A DNA stretch of 64,000 bases, taken from NCBI RefSeq assembly GCF_000374345.1, contig NZ_KB893988.1:1-64000 (forward strand), read 5' to 3'. Positions 53,531 to 62,500 of the stretch are shown piece by piece; positions within the stretch are counted from its first letter, which is position 1; every line of letters begins with the position of its first letter. Under the pieces are notes generated by a model, which ran no database searches, had not been told where the DNA came from, and saw nothing but the letters and a program-made list of their open reading frames with translations. The DNA comes from Heyndrickxia acidiproducens DSM 23148 (lineage in GTDB: Bacteria > Bacillota > Bacilli > Bacillales > Bacillaceae_C). Both the position numbers and the translations under genes were made by a program.

Positions 53531-54473
53531 CTTTCGCGTGTTTTTTCTGCAGGGATTCCAGATGGGCAACGGCGTTCCGGCGGGCTGGTTCTGCAATAAT
53601 CGAAACTGCAATGGCAATCAGGATTAAACTGCCGCCAAGAAAAAACCGGTTGTTTAAGTTTTCATGGAGCAGCAGCCAGCCGAGAAAAGAACCGACAACT
53701 GGCTGCAAAAACAGGAACAAAGAACCGGATCCAGCTTCCATTATCTCAAGTCCTTTATTCCACAGGAAAAAAGCGCCGGCCGTTGAGACGATGCCGAGAT
53801 AAAGGATTCCCAAAATCACCCAAATGCTGTTGAGCGTGACGGCTGCTTCCTGCACTTCCATCACCATAAATGGCGTGGTGAACAGCAGTCCGAACATAAT
53901 GCCATATGTCGTGATGACAAGCGAAGACATGGTTTCGGAAGCGAGCTTCACATAGACAGAGAGCAATGCCCAGGTAATCATGGCGCCCGCTAAGATCAGG
54001 CTTCCCCGAAAATATGTCTGGACATGAATATCCCAGCCGATGACAATCACAACGCCGATAGAAGCCAGAATAAGCGAGAACACTTTCTGTACGGTTAGTT
54101 TTTCATGTAAAAGCATGCGCGCAAAAATGACGATAAACACAGGCGATGCTGAAGTAATAATCGCTCCGGTATGGGCATCCGCTGCTTTTGTTCCGATAAA
54201 TTGCAGAGCAATGGAAGCAAAATAACCAACAAATCCAATCCAGGCCAGAAGCAGCCAATCCTTTTTCCGGATCCGACCCGATGCCGGCTTTTCCTGTTTT
54301 CTGCCCTGAATGTTTAAAATAAAATACAGGACGCTAAACCCGATGAGATAGCGGAACCACAACAGGGTCAGCGGCGGTACAAAGTATAAAACGTATTTGC
54401 TGACGACATACATACCGCCCCAAATGCTTGCAGCCAGCGCCAGATAAATCGCACCTGCCATATTGCTTTTCAT
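53514..54473 (-). CDS. EamA/DMT family transporter
   Basis: 319-residue ten-helix drug/metabolite transporter made of two EamA repeats. The first opens AGAIYLALAASIWGGMYVVS and contains PPLTLLWFRYLIGFSVLYFI. The second contains GSLILAGAMITWALLSVYVK and LQPVVGSFLGWLLLHENLNN. The start at 54473 is used because GGAGGT lies 7 bases upstream. Members export amino acids or metabolites. A leader-type small ORF and hairpin lie between its promoter and start (54520-54606), hinting at regulated expression. Confidence 0.87.
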   Translation of the reverse strand: MKSNMAGAIYLALAASIWGGMYVVSKYVLYFVPPLTLLWFRYLIGFSVLYFILNIQGRKQEKPASGRIRKKDWLLLAWIGFVGYFASIALQFIGTKAADAHTGAIITSASPVFIVIFARMLLHEKLTVQKVFSLILASIGVVIVIGWDIHVQTYFRGSLILAGAMITWALLSVYVKLASETMSSLVITTYGIMFGLLFTTPFMVMEVQEAAVTLNSIWVILGILYLGIVSTAGAFFLWNKGLEIMEAGSGSLFLFLQPVVGSFLGWLLLHENLNNRFFLGGSLILIAIAVSIIAEPARRNAVAHLESLQKKHAKGNLPK

Positions 54474-54519
54474 GATTAGGACCTCCGTCTGTAGTTTTTT
54501 TTTAGATGATGAATAAAGA

Positions 54520-54550
54520 CGGGGGTACCTGAATTTACCATTCACCCCCG
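54520..54550 (-). promoter_or_regulatory. Hairpin between leader ORF and EamA gene
   Basis: CGGGGGT and ACCCCCG pair with a 17-base loop, beginning 3 bases after the stop codon of the leader ORF. A weak T-rich tract (TCTTTATT) follows. It may be an attenuator hairpin. Confidence 0.45.
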
Positions 54551-54552
54551 CG

Positions 54553-54606
54553 TTAAGCGAGAATGGCTGGCTGATCATTTTCAAAAAGGTCAAAATACAA
54601 CCGCAT
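54553..54606 (-). CDS. Possible 17-residue leader peptide
   Basis: MRLYFDLFENDQPAILA is encoded from ATG 54606 with a strong GGAGGTG site 7 bases upstream. An extended -10 (TGTTAAAAT, near 54639-54647 on the minus strand) stands about 35 bases before it. A GC hairpin and the EamA transporter gene follow. The arrangement is that of a leader peptide with attenuator. The peptide shows no run of a single amino acid. Confidence 0.4.
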   Translation of the reverse strand: MRLYFDLFENDQPAILA

Positions 54607-54732
54607 AAAGTGGCACCTCCAAAAAGTAATTTTTCTTAATTTTAACATATATCGCTAATCTTTTGTTTTCTCTAATACAAAAAAGAAAAACAAAAAAAAC
54701 GCCTCTATTATGGGGCGCTATAGATCATCATA

Positions 54733-55605
54733 TTAATTTGCACGCACGAGTCCGAATGCCAGCTGCGTTTTAAATGTCTCGTGGGGTTCTATCAAGATGA
54801 GTTCACCTTTTCGGTTAAACGCATCTTTTTTAGCTGTCCATGGTTCGATACAAAAAAAGTCTTTTCCTTCCTGTACCCATAGGACGGTATAGGAGAAGAT
54901 CGGATCTTTTTCGATCACAAGATTGTGCCGGCCGCTGAAAGATGCGGTCATTTTTTTTTCGCTCGATCCAACTAAAACGACTGCTTCCTTTTTTCCACTC
55001 ATGTCGATCGAACCGTTAAATGGATGGATTGAATCATCATTGTAATCGATGTATTTTCCAGCGTACGAATTTAACGTTATTTTTTTTCTTTTTATATGGA
55101 AATAGGGGTGGAATCCTGGATAAACCGGCATTTGTTCAGAAGAAAGATTTTCATACTGCTGCCGGATGAACGCTTTTCCATTTTCAAGTGTATAAGTAAA
55201 CTGAGCCTTAAACTGAAAAGGATAGAACTTCAAGGTATCTTCACTGCTTACAAACTGCAAGGTGACGGAAGCCCGTTCTTCATTTGCTTCCGTACGGGTT
55301 ACATCCCATCTTGCCTGGCGCGCGAGACCGTGGTTTGGCATTTTGTATGTTTTTTCTCCCAATGAGTATGTACCGTTGGTTAATTGGCCCGCCATCGGGA
55401 AAAGTACAGGATTGCCGCCGCGAATGTTTTTCGATGGATCATATAAAGTTTCCGGGTCCATATAAAATACATCTTCGCCATCAGTGTGGAAAGCGGTAAT
55501 CATCCCTCCGCGTTCCGGGCAGATTGTTAAATATGTATGGGTTGTTGGGCATGATAACTTATACATTTCAAGAGTATGATCTTTATATTTCTCAATTTTA
55601 TACAT
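54733..55605 (-). CDS. Aldose 1-epimerase family protein
   Basis: 290-residue GalM/YeaD-like superfamily protein. Visible conserved parts are ICPERGGMITAFHTDGEDVF, GGNPVLFPMAGQLTNGTYSL, PNHGLARQARWDVT with the first His, YPGFHPYFHIKRKKITLNSY with the second His, and FFCIEPWTAKKDAFNR carrying the catalytic Glu. It is of the kind found near lactose/galactose operons (LacX-like). It lies downstream of gatC on the same strand after a terminator, so partial read-through could link them. Substrate unknown, galactose-like sugar probable. Confidence 0.85.
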   Translation of the reverse strand: MYKIEKYKDHTLEMYKLSCPTTHTYLTICPERGGMITAFHTDGEDVFYMDPETLYDPSKNIRGGNPVLFPMAGQLTNGTYSLGEKTYKMPNHGLARQARWDVTRTEANEERASVTLQFVSSEDTLKFYPFQFKAQFTYTLENGKAFIRQQYENLSSEQMPVYPGFHPYFHIKRKKITLNSYAGKYIDYNDDSIHPFNGSIDMSGKKEAVVLVGSSEKKMTASFSGRHNLVIEKDPIFSYTVLWVQEGKDFFCIEPWTAKKDAFNRKGELILIEPHETFKTQLAFGLVRAN

Positions 55606-55631
55606 CTTTATCTGTTCCCTTCACTAGGATT

Positions 55632-55679
55632 AAAAAAGGCCGCGGCACCCGCCTTACAGAATGGTGCCACAGGCCTTTT
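55632..55679 (-). terminator. Terminator after gatC
   Basis: On the minus strand AAAAGGCC-T-GTGGCACC pairs with GGTGCC-GC-GGCCTTTT and a T-run follows. It lies between gatC and the epimerase gene. Confidence 0.75.
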
Positions 55680-55698
55680 GTATGCTCAAATTTCTTTC

Positions 55699-57102
55699 TT
55701 ATTTCGCAGCTTCTTCGTAAGCTTTGTTTCTCTTCTTCATTTGTTTAGCATACCAAGTAAAGAGGCCAATGTACACAATTAACGCGATAATTGCATAAAG
55801 GATAAATTGTGTATTGCCTTCTGTTGCTTTACCAACGATAACAGCGAGCACTTTTTCCAGCGGTCCTTCAAGCGTAGAGTGCGTGATCAAGTGCGAGCTT
55901 GCAACACCTGAAGGGAAAGCACCGACGGCTTTTGCAGTTTGCGTAACGAATGGGGCGATCATTGTGCCGGAAACCAGGAATAAAGGTAACAAGATTGCTC
56001 CGATAACGATCATGCGGATTAGTTTGCCTCGTGTGACAACAAGTAATGCCGGTGTTAAACCCATTGCTATAATTCCGCCAAGAGGCAGAATTCTATTGCC
56101 AGGGAGAACCAAAGCTTCAAGTAACATAATTGGTGCTAATACATTTGCAGCCGCCCAAATTTCAGCACGGCCAGCAACAAATGGCCAGTCAAGTCCGATA
56201 TTGAAGGTTCTGCCTTTCAAGTGTTTTGTTGTGAAATCAGTAATTCCTTGGGATAAAGGTTCAACGGCGGCAATAAACCAAGCACCGATCAATGAGAATA
56301 ATTCCAAGCACACACCGGCTGTAAACGCAAGTGTGAAGGTATCTTTAACAGATTGGCGTGACAGAATTCCAATGAAGACACCAAGATAAACACCGATGGC
56401 GAATTTACTGCCCCAGAAACCGATTTTTTTATTTAGTTTCGCAGCATCAAAGTCGTATTTGTCCAGAAATGGCAGGAACTTATCAAAGAATTTATCAAAA
56501 ATCATAATGACCGGGTTTAACATATAGTTCATATGTGTTGAAGTCATCGGGTTAGATGCCGGTGCATTCAATAAGTCATTAAAAGTAGGTTTCATCAAGT
56601 CAGAATTGATGATTTTCATTACGCCAATGATAATGATGAGAATGGATGCAACAAGTAAATTATGGCTGTAATACATAACAAGCAGACCGGTAATCGAGAG
56701 ATGCCAGATATCAAAAATATCAACGTCTAATGTGTTGGTGCGTTTTAACAACAACATCACAACATTGACGATTACCATGATTAATAAGAAGTAAAGCGTA
56801 TAGGCAGAACCCCATGTGATGGTTGCCAGAGGCGCCCAGCCTACGTCTGTAATAGAAAGATTAATTCCGGTTGATTTAACAAAGGCTTGTAACGCTGTTG
56901 AAAAAGCACTGGTTAGAATATTGATAATTGCGCTGATCCCGGTTAAGGCAATTGCCAGCTTAATACCGCCTTCAATAGCCCGGGTTGGTTTTACCCGTAA
57001 TAATAAAGCCAATAAGGTCAGAATGATAAACATCATTGGAGGGGCACCTAAATTAATAATTGGCTTAAATATCATATTGGAAAACTCTATTATTTCATGC
57101 AC
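55699..57102 (-). CDS. gatC: PTS system galactitol/galactose-type IIC component
   Basis: 467-residue membrane component of the galactitol PTS family with about twelve hydrophobic segments. Characteristic parts are NLGAPPMMFIILTLLALLLR at the N-terminus, GWAPLATITWGSAYTLYFLL, and later LDWPFVAGRAEIWAAANVLA with GNRILPLGGIIAMGLTPALL. The start is GTG 57102 behind AAGGAGGA. It follows gatB by about 120 bases. Together with GatA and GatB it brings in a sugar and phosphorylates it. Since the divergent genes are lacABCD, galactose is the likely substrate. Confidence 0.9.
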   Translation of the reverse strand: MHEIIEFSNMIFKPIINLGAPPMMFIILTLLALLLRVKPTRAIEGGIKLAIALTGISAIINILTSAFSTALQAFVKSTGINLSITDVGWAPLATITWGSAYTLYFLLIMVIVNVVMLLLKRTNTLDVDIFDIWHLSITGLLVMYYSHNLLVASILIIIIGVMKIINSDLMKPTFNDLLNAPASNPMTSTHMNYMLNPVIMIFDKFFDKFLPFLDKYDFDAAKLNKKIGFWGSKFAIGVYLGVFIGILSRQSVKDTFTLAFTAGVCLELFSLIGAWFIAAVEPLSQGITDFTTKHLKGRTFNIGLDWPFVAGRAEIWAAANVLAPIMLLEALVLPGNRILPLGGIIAMGLTPALLVVTRGKLIRMIVIGAILLPLFLVSGTMIAPFVTQTAKAVGAFPSGVASSHLITHSTLEGPLEKVLAVIVGKATEGNTQFILYAIIALIVYIGLFTWYAKQMKKRNKAYEEAAK

Positions 57103-57221
57103 GGTAAATCCTCCTTAAAAGTAAAGTGGCGATATAAACCCAAGAGATCCTGCCGCAAAGTTTCTATAAAAAATGGATATGGTGGGCAGGCTCTTTTAGA
57201 TTTATGGCCCTATTTATTGCT

Positions 57222-57524
57222 TTATTTATTTAATTGTTTAATGACTTTCTCCAATTCATCAAAAACAGGTGCGGACATTGCCGGAATTCTGTAAAGGATT
57301 GGGCCGGCTTCTATTACCGGAATTTGAATCTCAAAGCCCAGGTCGGTTTTTGAGATTGGAGTAAAAATATCATACTTTGATATCAACGCCTCGTTAATAT
57401 CCTTGATCATGACTGCATCGACTTGTACGTCATAGCCTCTTTTTTGCATTTCTTCTTCAATAGCTGCCTTAATTTGGTGGCTTGAGTTAACGCCTGCTCC
57501 GCATGCTGCTAAAACTTTAATCAT
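57222..57524 (-). CDS. gatB: PTS system galactitol/galactose-type IIB component
   Basis: 100-residue IIB protein. The phosphoryl-accepting Cys is in VLAACGAGVNSSHQIKAAIE near residue 8, and VQVDAVMIKDINEALISKYD with the IPVIEAGPILYRIPAMSAPV end fits the GatB type. Its start overlaps the gatA stop (ATGA). It passes phosphate from IIA to the sugar at IIC. Confidence 0.92.
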   Translation of the reverse strand: MIKVLAACGAGVNSSHQIKAAIEEEMQKRGYDVQVDAVMIKDINEALISKYDIFTPISKTDLGFEIQIPVIEAGPILYRIPAMSAPVFDELEKVIKQLNK

Positions 57525-58018
57525 ATTAATGCACTCCTTTTAATGGTTTTAGATTGAATAAATTGAAAAATTTCTTCCTTCGAGTTTAATTGATTTAAGG
57601 AACTTACATTCCCATCCTGTGTAAAAAATTCCATCAAGCTTGACAAAATATTTGTTTGTGCTTTTTTCTGATGATTTAAGATAAAAAAGGCAAATTTTAC
57701 ATTCAATTTCTTATCAGGTGAAATCATATTGTAAAACGGAACTTCATTTTCCAGCTTTACAATCACTACCTGTTCCGCATTACAATACTCAGTTTCTGTA
57801 TGCGGGATTGCGACATTTGGAGTATTTTCTCCGACAACACTTAAATCCAGGCCGGTCGGATAATGGGATTCCCTTTCAATAAGCGCGTTTGTATATGCCG
57901 GTTTGACCAGTCCCATCTCCAACAGTTTTGCTCCAACATTTTCGAATAGTTCGCGCTGTGTGGAAACGCTTTCGAATAAGATTAAATCCTGCTTAAACAA
58001 TTGATTTAACTCGCTCAC
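57521..58018 (-). CDS. gatA: PTS system galactitol/galactose-type IIA component
   Basis: 165-residue IIA protein of the mannitol/fructose/galactitol fold. The active His is in GENTPNVAIPHTETEYCNAE. LFENVGAKLLEMGLVKPAYT and VKFAFFILNHQKKAQTNILS are other conserved parts. The start is GTG 58018 behind GAAAGGAGG; a longer reading to 58054 has no such site. It is the first PTS gene, after the LacR-like regulator on the same strand. Confidence 0.92.
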   Translation of the reverse strand: MSELNQLFKQDLILFESVSTQRELFENVGAKLLEMGLVKPAYTNALIERESHYPTGLDLSVVGENTPNVAIPHTETEYCNAEQVVIVKLENEVPFYNMISPDKKLNVKFAFFILNHQKKAQTNILSSLMEFFTQDGNVSSLNQLNSKEEIFQFIQSKTIKRSALI

Positions 58019-58082
58019 CAGTAGGCCTCCTTTCAAATAACAAGCAGTAATCATAATATTAGCGGATACATACCATAAATCA

Positions 58083-58835
58083 TTATTTCATGATCCGTGT
58101 GATATGGTTGTAATATTCTTCAGCACGGGGGTTAATGCCGGTATCCGTGATAATGCCTGTAATATTCTTAGCATCGTAAAATGTGAAGAATGCCTGGGTG
58201 CCAAATTTCGTACTGTCCGCCAATATATACCGTTCAGTCGCATTATCAAGAATGATGTGCAGCCCGTTGCCTTCTTCTTCATTGGCAGTGGTAATGTTGG
58301 TACTGGATATGCCGTTGGTTCCAACAAAAGCTTTATGCACTTTAATCTCTTGTAATAATTTATTCGCGAAGTAGCCGATAAAAGTTCCGGTTCTTGCCCG
58401 ATAACGTCCGCCGCTAAGAATTACATCATAGTATGGATGATCTTTAAATCTATTAAAGATGCTGATTGAATTAGTAATAATATTGAGATTTTTGGCAGTT
58501 AAATAATCAAAGATAAAGTCGTTTGTTGTCCCGGACCCAATAAAAATAGTATCATTATCCGAAATTAACTCTGCACATTTTTTGGCGATATGCCGTTTTT
58601 CACCGACATTAATGGTTTGCTTCTGGTTGTAGGTCAGCTCGGTATAGGAGAGACTCTTTTTCTTTTTCGCTCCCCCGTGTACCCTCGTCACCAGGCCGCG
58701 CTCTTCCAATTCGTTTAAATCTCTTCGAATGGTCATTTCGGTAACTTTTAATGCTTCAGATAGATCCGAAACTTCGACCACACTGTTCTTATCAACTTCA
58801 TCGAGAATTAACTGAAAGCGGTCCTCTTTGATCAT
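58083..58835 (-). CDS. DeoR/LacR family repressor, copy 1
   Basis: 250-residue DeoR-family regulator. The N-terminal winged helix reads RFQLILDEVDKNSVVEVSDL and KVTEMTIRRDLNELEERGLV with TRVHGGAKKKKS. The C-terminal sugar-phosphate sensor has IFIGSGTTNDFIFDYLTAKN and ERYILADSTKFGTQAFFTFY. It is close to the second regulator at 62501-63253. It is first gene of the gat transcript and is preceded by an operator matching that of lacA. The effector is probably tagatose-6-P, as for LacR. Confidence 0.92.
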   Translation of the reverse strand: MIKEDRFQLILDEVDKNSVVEVSDLSEALKVTEMTIRRDLNELEERGLVTRVHGGAKKKKSLSYTELTYNQKQTINVGEKRHIAKKCAELISDNDTIFIGSGTTNDFIFDYLTAKNLNIITNSISIFNRFKDHPYYDVILSGGRYRARTGTFIGYFANKLLQEIKVHKAFVGTNGISSTNITTANEEEGNGLHIILDNATERYILADSTKFGTQAFFTFYDAKNITGIITDTGINPRAEEYYNHITRIMK

Positions 58836-58860
58836 TTCCTAAATCTCCTCTCATACCTCC

Positions 58861-58896
58861 TTTATATGTTCTAATTTGTTTCTTATTGTTTACAAT
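58861..58896 (-). promoter_or_regulatory. LacR-type operator of the gat side
   Basis: On the minus strand ATTGTAAACAATAAGAAACA is followed by AATTAGAACATATAAA. It agrees at nearly all positions with the site at 59274-59307 on the other side. It lies 26 bases before the regulator start codon. Confidence 0.7.
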
Positions 58897-59185
58897 CCCA
58901 ATATACAATGAAAGCATTTACTTGTCAATGAAGTTTGAATATGTTCATATTTCTGTAACACCATGGCATAATTTTGAAGGAAATTAAATGTCTCTTTCGA
59001 TAAAATGGGATAACTATTTTAGAAAAATATCAGAAACTCATATTTACTATTTATAAATGGGAACTTGAAAGCTGGATCAAAATGTAAGATGATGTTTTGA
59101 AATGTTTTATGTGATATAGAAATTCAGACGGAGCGCGCTTCGTTTATAAACATATTAATGAAGCAAGCACGATTTGTTAATATTT

Positions 59186-59199
59186 TGTTAACGTTTACA
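59186..59199 (+). promoter_or_regulatory. cre-like site upstream of lacA
   Basis: TGTTAACGTTTACA matches the catabolite-responsive core TGNAANCGNNNNCA with one mismatch. It lies 56 bases before the TTGACA at 59242. The rest of 58897-59241 shows no gene. Confidence 0.55.
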
Positions 59200-59241
59200 G
59201 TGTGGAAAGAAAAGGATTTTAAATATATTTGTCCATATACA

Positions 59242-59307
59242 TTGACACAAAAAAACAATCATGATAAGGTTTAATTGTAAACAAAAACAAACAAAATATA
59301 ACATATA
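59242..59307 (+). promoter_or_regulatory. lacABCD promoter region and LacR-type operator
   Basis: TTGACA (59242-59247) with a weak -10 (TAAGGT, 59265-59270) precedes the operator ATTGTAAACAAAAACAAACA-AAATATAACATATA (59274-59307). Binding here would block lacA transcription. The lacA start codon is 190 bases further on. A small frame from 59307 has no ribosome site and is not taken as a gene. Confidence 0.65.
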
Positions 59308-59497
59308 TGAGAGGTGGCATAGCCAAAAACAATAGTCCATCATTCTTGGTTCAACAAAGAAATGTTCATTTATTCACAAGTAGTTCAACAAATATTAGAT
59401 TCCGAGATAATCAGGAAGAGGTTCAATGCAAATTTCAGTTTCTAACCAAGATAGCTACTATCTCTGAAATAATAACAAAAAGAAAAGAGGAGTAAAT

Positions 59498-59926
59498 ATG
59501 AAAGTTGTAATCGGGTCAGATAAAGATGGCTTTCAACTAAAAGAAACTTTAAAAAGTTACCTTAAAGAACAAGGTTATGAAGTTTTGGATAAGACGCCGG
59601 AAGCCAACTTGGATTTTGTAGATTCTACAACGCGGGTTGTGAAGGCGATTCAATCCGGAGAAGGAGACCGTGGAATTCTTATCGACAAATATGGTGCCGG
59701 CTCCTTCATGACTGCAAATAAATTTAAGGGCATGATCTGTGCTGAAGTTTCAGACGAACATTCAGCAAAGATGACGCGCAGCCACAATAATGCAATGGCC
59801 ATTTCCCTAGGATCCGGGATTGTCGGTGAAGAACTGGCAAAAGGCTGTGTGGACGCTTACCTGAAATCTGAATACGCAGGCGGCCGTCATCAAATTCGTG
59901 TAGATATGTTAAATAAAATGTGCTAA
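59498..59926 (+). CDS. lacA: Galactose-6-phosphate isomerase subunit LacA
   Basis: 142-residue RpiB/LacA fold subunit. VVIGSDKDGFQLKETLKSYL opens, IQSGEGDRGILIDKYGAGSF is the phosphate loop, and AEVSDEHSAKMTRSHNNAMA holds the active-site His region with SLGSGIVGEELAKGCVDAYL. LacA and LacB together convert galactose-6-P to tagatose-6-P. AAGAGGAG precedes the ATG. It is first of lacABCD. Confidence 0.93.
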   Translation: MKVVIGSDKDGFQLKETLKSYLKEQGYEVLDKTPEANLDFVDSTTRVVKAIQSGEGDRGILIDKYGAGSFMTANKFKGMICAEVSDEHSAKMTRSHNNAMAISLGSGIVGEELAKGCVDAYLKSEYAGGRHQIRVDMLNKMC

Positions 59927-59941
59927 CAAGGAGGAAAAAAC

Positions 59942-60460
59942 ATGATTATTTCACTAGGTTGTGACCATATTGTAACAGATACAAAAATGCAGTTATCGGA
60001 TTATTTGAAAAGTAAGGGGCACACAGTCATTGATAATGGGACTTATGATATGACCAGAACCCACTATCCGATTTACGGCAAGGCAACAGCAGAAAAAGTT
60101 GTCAGCGGTGAAGCAGATCTGGGTGTCGTTCTGTGTGGTACAGGTGTGGGCATTTCTGCCTCAGCCGATAAAGTACCGGGAACAAGAGTTGCGTTGGTCC
60201 GCGATATTACAACTGCGAAATATGCAAAGGAACAACTGAATGCGAATATCATCGCAGTTGGAGGAAGAATTACCGGTCTGCATGTCATCCAGGCAATTGT
60301 TGATGCATTTATTGAAGCAGAATATAAGGAAACGCCTGAAAATAAAGCATTGATCAAAAAAATTGATGCATTGAATCACGAAGCGGACAATCAAACCGGA
60401 AATGATCATTTCTTTGACGAATTCCTTGAAAAATGGGATCGCGGAGAATATCATGACTGA
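59942..60460 (+). CDS. lacB: Galactose-6-phosphate isomerase subunit LacB
   Basis: 172-residue subunit. [20 protein letters not shown] at the N-terminus, [20 protein letters not shown], and [20 protein letters not shown] with the catalytic Cys are the LacB/RpiB features. The partner LacA lacks that Cys motif. AAGGAGG precedes the ATG. Confidence 0.95.
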   Translation: MIISLGCDHIVTDTKMQLSDYLKSKGHTVIDNGTYDMTRTHYPIYGKATAEKVVSGEADLGVVLCGTGVGISASADKVPGTRVALVRDITTAKYAKEQLNANIIAVGGRITGLHVIQAIVDAFIEAEYKETPENKALIKKIDALNHEADNQTGNDHFFDEFLEKWDRGEYHD

Positions 60461-60490
60461 TCAGTTTTAGGCGCAAAAGGAGAGGTTCCG

Positions 60491-61426
60491 ATGTTGTTAG
60501 CAGTCACTTTAAACCCATCAGTGGATATATCCTACCATCTTGATCGCTTTAGGATTAATGAGGTAAACCGTGTATCCAAAGTGAAAAAGACGGCTGGCGG
60601 AAAAGGGCTGAATGTTTCGCGTGTTGCTCATTTGCTCGGAGTCAAGGTTTTATCCACTGGTGTGCTGGGTGGCTCATTAGGCCAATACATTGAACAGCAG
60701 CTCGATCAAGACCAAATGAACCACCGGTTTCTTCATACTAAGCAGGAAGCCCGAAACTGTATTGCCGTTTTGCATGAGGGAATGCAGACGGAAATTCTAG
60801 AATCCGGCCCGACGTTGACAAATGAGGACCAGGAACAATTTTTAGCACTGTTTAATCAATTACTTGACCAAGTTTCGGTCATTACAATTTCCGGAAGCAT
60901 TGTAAACGGGTTCAGTGAAGACATTTACGGAAAAATGATTGAGCACGCGATACGTAAAAAGATTCCGGTTATTTTGGATACGTCAGGCAAAACTTTAAAA
61001 GTCTCTTTGCAAAATAAGAATGCTTTACCTTATTTGATTAAGCCAAATACGGATGAACTTGGTCAGCTACTGGGCAGAGAAATATCTGAAGATACAGAAT
61101 CATTAAAGTCTGCTCTAACAGATCCGCTTTTTTACGGAATTCCTTGGATCGTCGTTTCCCAGGGGGCTGACGGTGCTTTTGCAAAGCATGGTGAAGACTT
61201 TTATAAAGTAAGGATTCCAAAAATCAAAGTTGAAAATCCAGTGGGTTCCGGAGACGCTACAGTAGCCGGCATGGCAAAAGCGATCGATTCAAAACAGGAC
61301 GGGGTAACCATGCTGAAATATGGCATGACCGCCGGACTCCTAAATACGATGCAACCGCAAACCGGCTTTGTCGATGCATCCCAATTTGGGACTTGCTTAA
61401 AACTAATAGAAGTTCAAAAAGTATAA
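60491..61426 (+). CDS. lacC: Tagatose-6-phosphate kinase LacC
   Basis: 311-residue PfkB-family sugar kinase making tagatose-1,6-bisphosphate. Motifs are LAVTLNPSVDISYHLDRFRI, KTAGGKGLNVSRVAHLLG, ITISGSIVNGFSEDIYG, and the C-terminal ATP/catalytic loop NPVGSGDATVAGMAKAID with its Asp. AAAGGAG precedes the ATG. It is third in lacABCD, 30 bases after lacB. Confidence 0.95.
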   Translation: MLLAVTLNPSVDISYHLDRFRINEVNRVSKVKKTAGGKGLNVSRVAHLLGVKVLSTGVLGGSLGQYIEQQLDQDQMNHRFLHTKQEARNCIAVLHEGMQTEILESGPTLTNEDQEQFLALFNQLLDQVSVITISGSIVNGFSEDIYGKMIEHAIRKKIPVILDTSGKTLKVSLQNKNALPYLIKPNTDELGQLLGREISEDTESLKSALTDPLFYGIPWIVVSQGADGAFAKHGEDFYKVRIPKIKVENPVGSGDATVAGMAKAIDSKQDGVTMLKYGMTAGLLNTMQPQTGFVDASQFGTCLKLIEVQKV

Positions 61427-61439
61427 AGGAGTGATTTGA

Positions 61440-62450
61440 ATGGCAAAATTAACAGAAGGTAAGTTTAATGGACTCAATAAACTCTCAGATCATAACGGCA
61501 TCATCGGGGCTTTGGCAATTGACCAGCGCGGTTCTTTGCAAAAAATGATTGCAACTGCCAAGGGCGGGGAGGCGGACGCATCGAGCATTAAGGACTTTAA
61601 AGTGCTCGTTTCCCGCGAATTAACTCCTTATGCTTCTTCTATTCTATTAGATCCCGAATTCGGATGGCCGGCAGCGGAACAAAGAGATGCTGATGCGGGC
61701 CTGCTTGTTGCCTACGAAAAAACCGGTTATGATGCCAATGAAGTCGGGCGGCTTCCTGATCTGCTGCCGGTTTGGTCCGTAAAACGCCTGAAAGAAAAAG
61801 GCGCTGATGCCGTTAAATTGCTGCTTTATTATGATGTAGACGAAGGTGAAGCAATTAACGACCAAAAACATGCATTTGTAGAAAGGGTTGGCTTGGAATG
61901 CGTCGCAGAAGATATTCCTTTCTTCCTGGAAATTGTCAGCTATGATGCAAATAATGATGACGTGAAAGGCGCTGCATACGCTAAAGTGAAACCGCATAAA
62001 GTTAATGATGCTGTAAAAGAATTTACGAAACCGCGTTATAATGTGGACGTCCTGAAAGTGGAAGTTCCTGTCAATATGAACTATGTAGAAGGGTTTGCTG
62101 ACGGTGAAGCGGTTTATACAAAAAAAGAAGCGCAACGTTATTTTAAAGAACAGTCTGATGCTTCCACGCTCCCGTTCATATTCTTAAGCGCTGGAGTTTC
62201 CGCGGAGCTTTTTCAAAAGACCTTGCAATTTGCAGCTGAAGCCGGTTCGCAATTTAATGGTGTGCTTTGCGGGCGTGCAACCTGGAAAAACGGTGTTGAA
62301 CCGTTTGCCAAAGAAGGTGAAAAGGCAGCTGTTGAATGGCTGCAAACAACAGGCAGAAAAAATATCGATGACCTGAACAAAGTATTGAAGGAAACTGCAA
62401 AACCATGGTGGTCCCGTTATGGCAGCAAGGAATTAGCCTTCTCAAAATAA
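61440..62450 (+). CDS. lacD: Tagatose-1,6-bisphosphate aldolase LacD
   Basis: 336-residue class I aldolase splitting tagatose-1,6-bisphosphate into dihydroxyacetone phosphate and glyceraldehyde-3-P. Conserved parts are [60 protein letters not shown], the Schiff-base Lys region [20 protein letters not shown] and [27 protein letters not shown] precedes the ATG. It is last of the operon. Confidence 0.96.
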   Translation: MAKLTEGKFNGLNKLSDHNGIIGALAIDQRGSLQKMIATAKGGEADASSIKDFKVLVSRELTPYASSILLDPEFGWPAAEQRDADAGLLVAYEKTGYDANEVGRLPDLLPVWSVKRLKEKGADAVKLLLYYDVDEGEAINDQKHAFVERVGLECVAEDIPFFLEIVSYDANNDDVKGAAYAKVKPHKVNDAVKEFTKPRYNVDVLKVEVPVNMNYVEGFADGEAVYTKKEAQRYFKEQSDASTLPFIFLSAGVSAELFQKTLQFAAEAGSQFNGVLCGRATWKNGVEPFAKEGEKAAVEWLQTTGRKNIDDLNKVLKETAKPWWSRYGSKELAFSK

Positions 62451-62456
62451 TAAAAA

Positions 62457-62491
62457 TTAACAGCCTGCTGATGCATTCAGCAGGCTGTTAA
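62457..62491. terminator. Bidirectional terminator between lacD and the second LacR
   Basis: TTAACAGCCTGCTG (62457-62470) pairs with CAGCAGGCTGTTAA (62478-62491), a 14-bp perfect stem between convergent genes. Confidence 0.8.
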
Positions 62492-62500
62492 TCTGTCCAA

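Noticed and set aside
58900..59185. Additional gene or RNA between gat and lac clusters
   Set aside because: AT-rich sequence with no ribosome site, long frame or clear terminator hairpin.
59307..59495. 62-codon ORF before lacA
   Set aside because: The start codon touches the LacR operator, there is no ribosome site and the sequence is not protein-like; treated as leader sequence.
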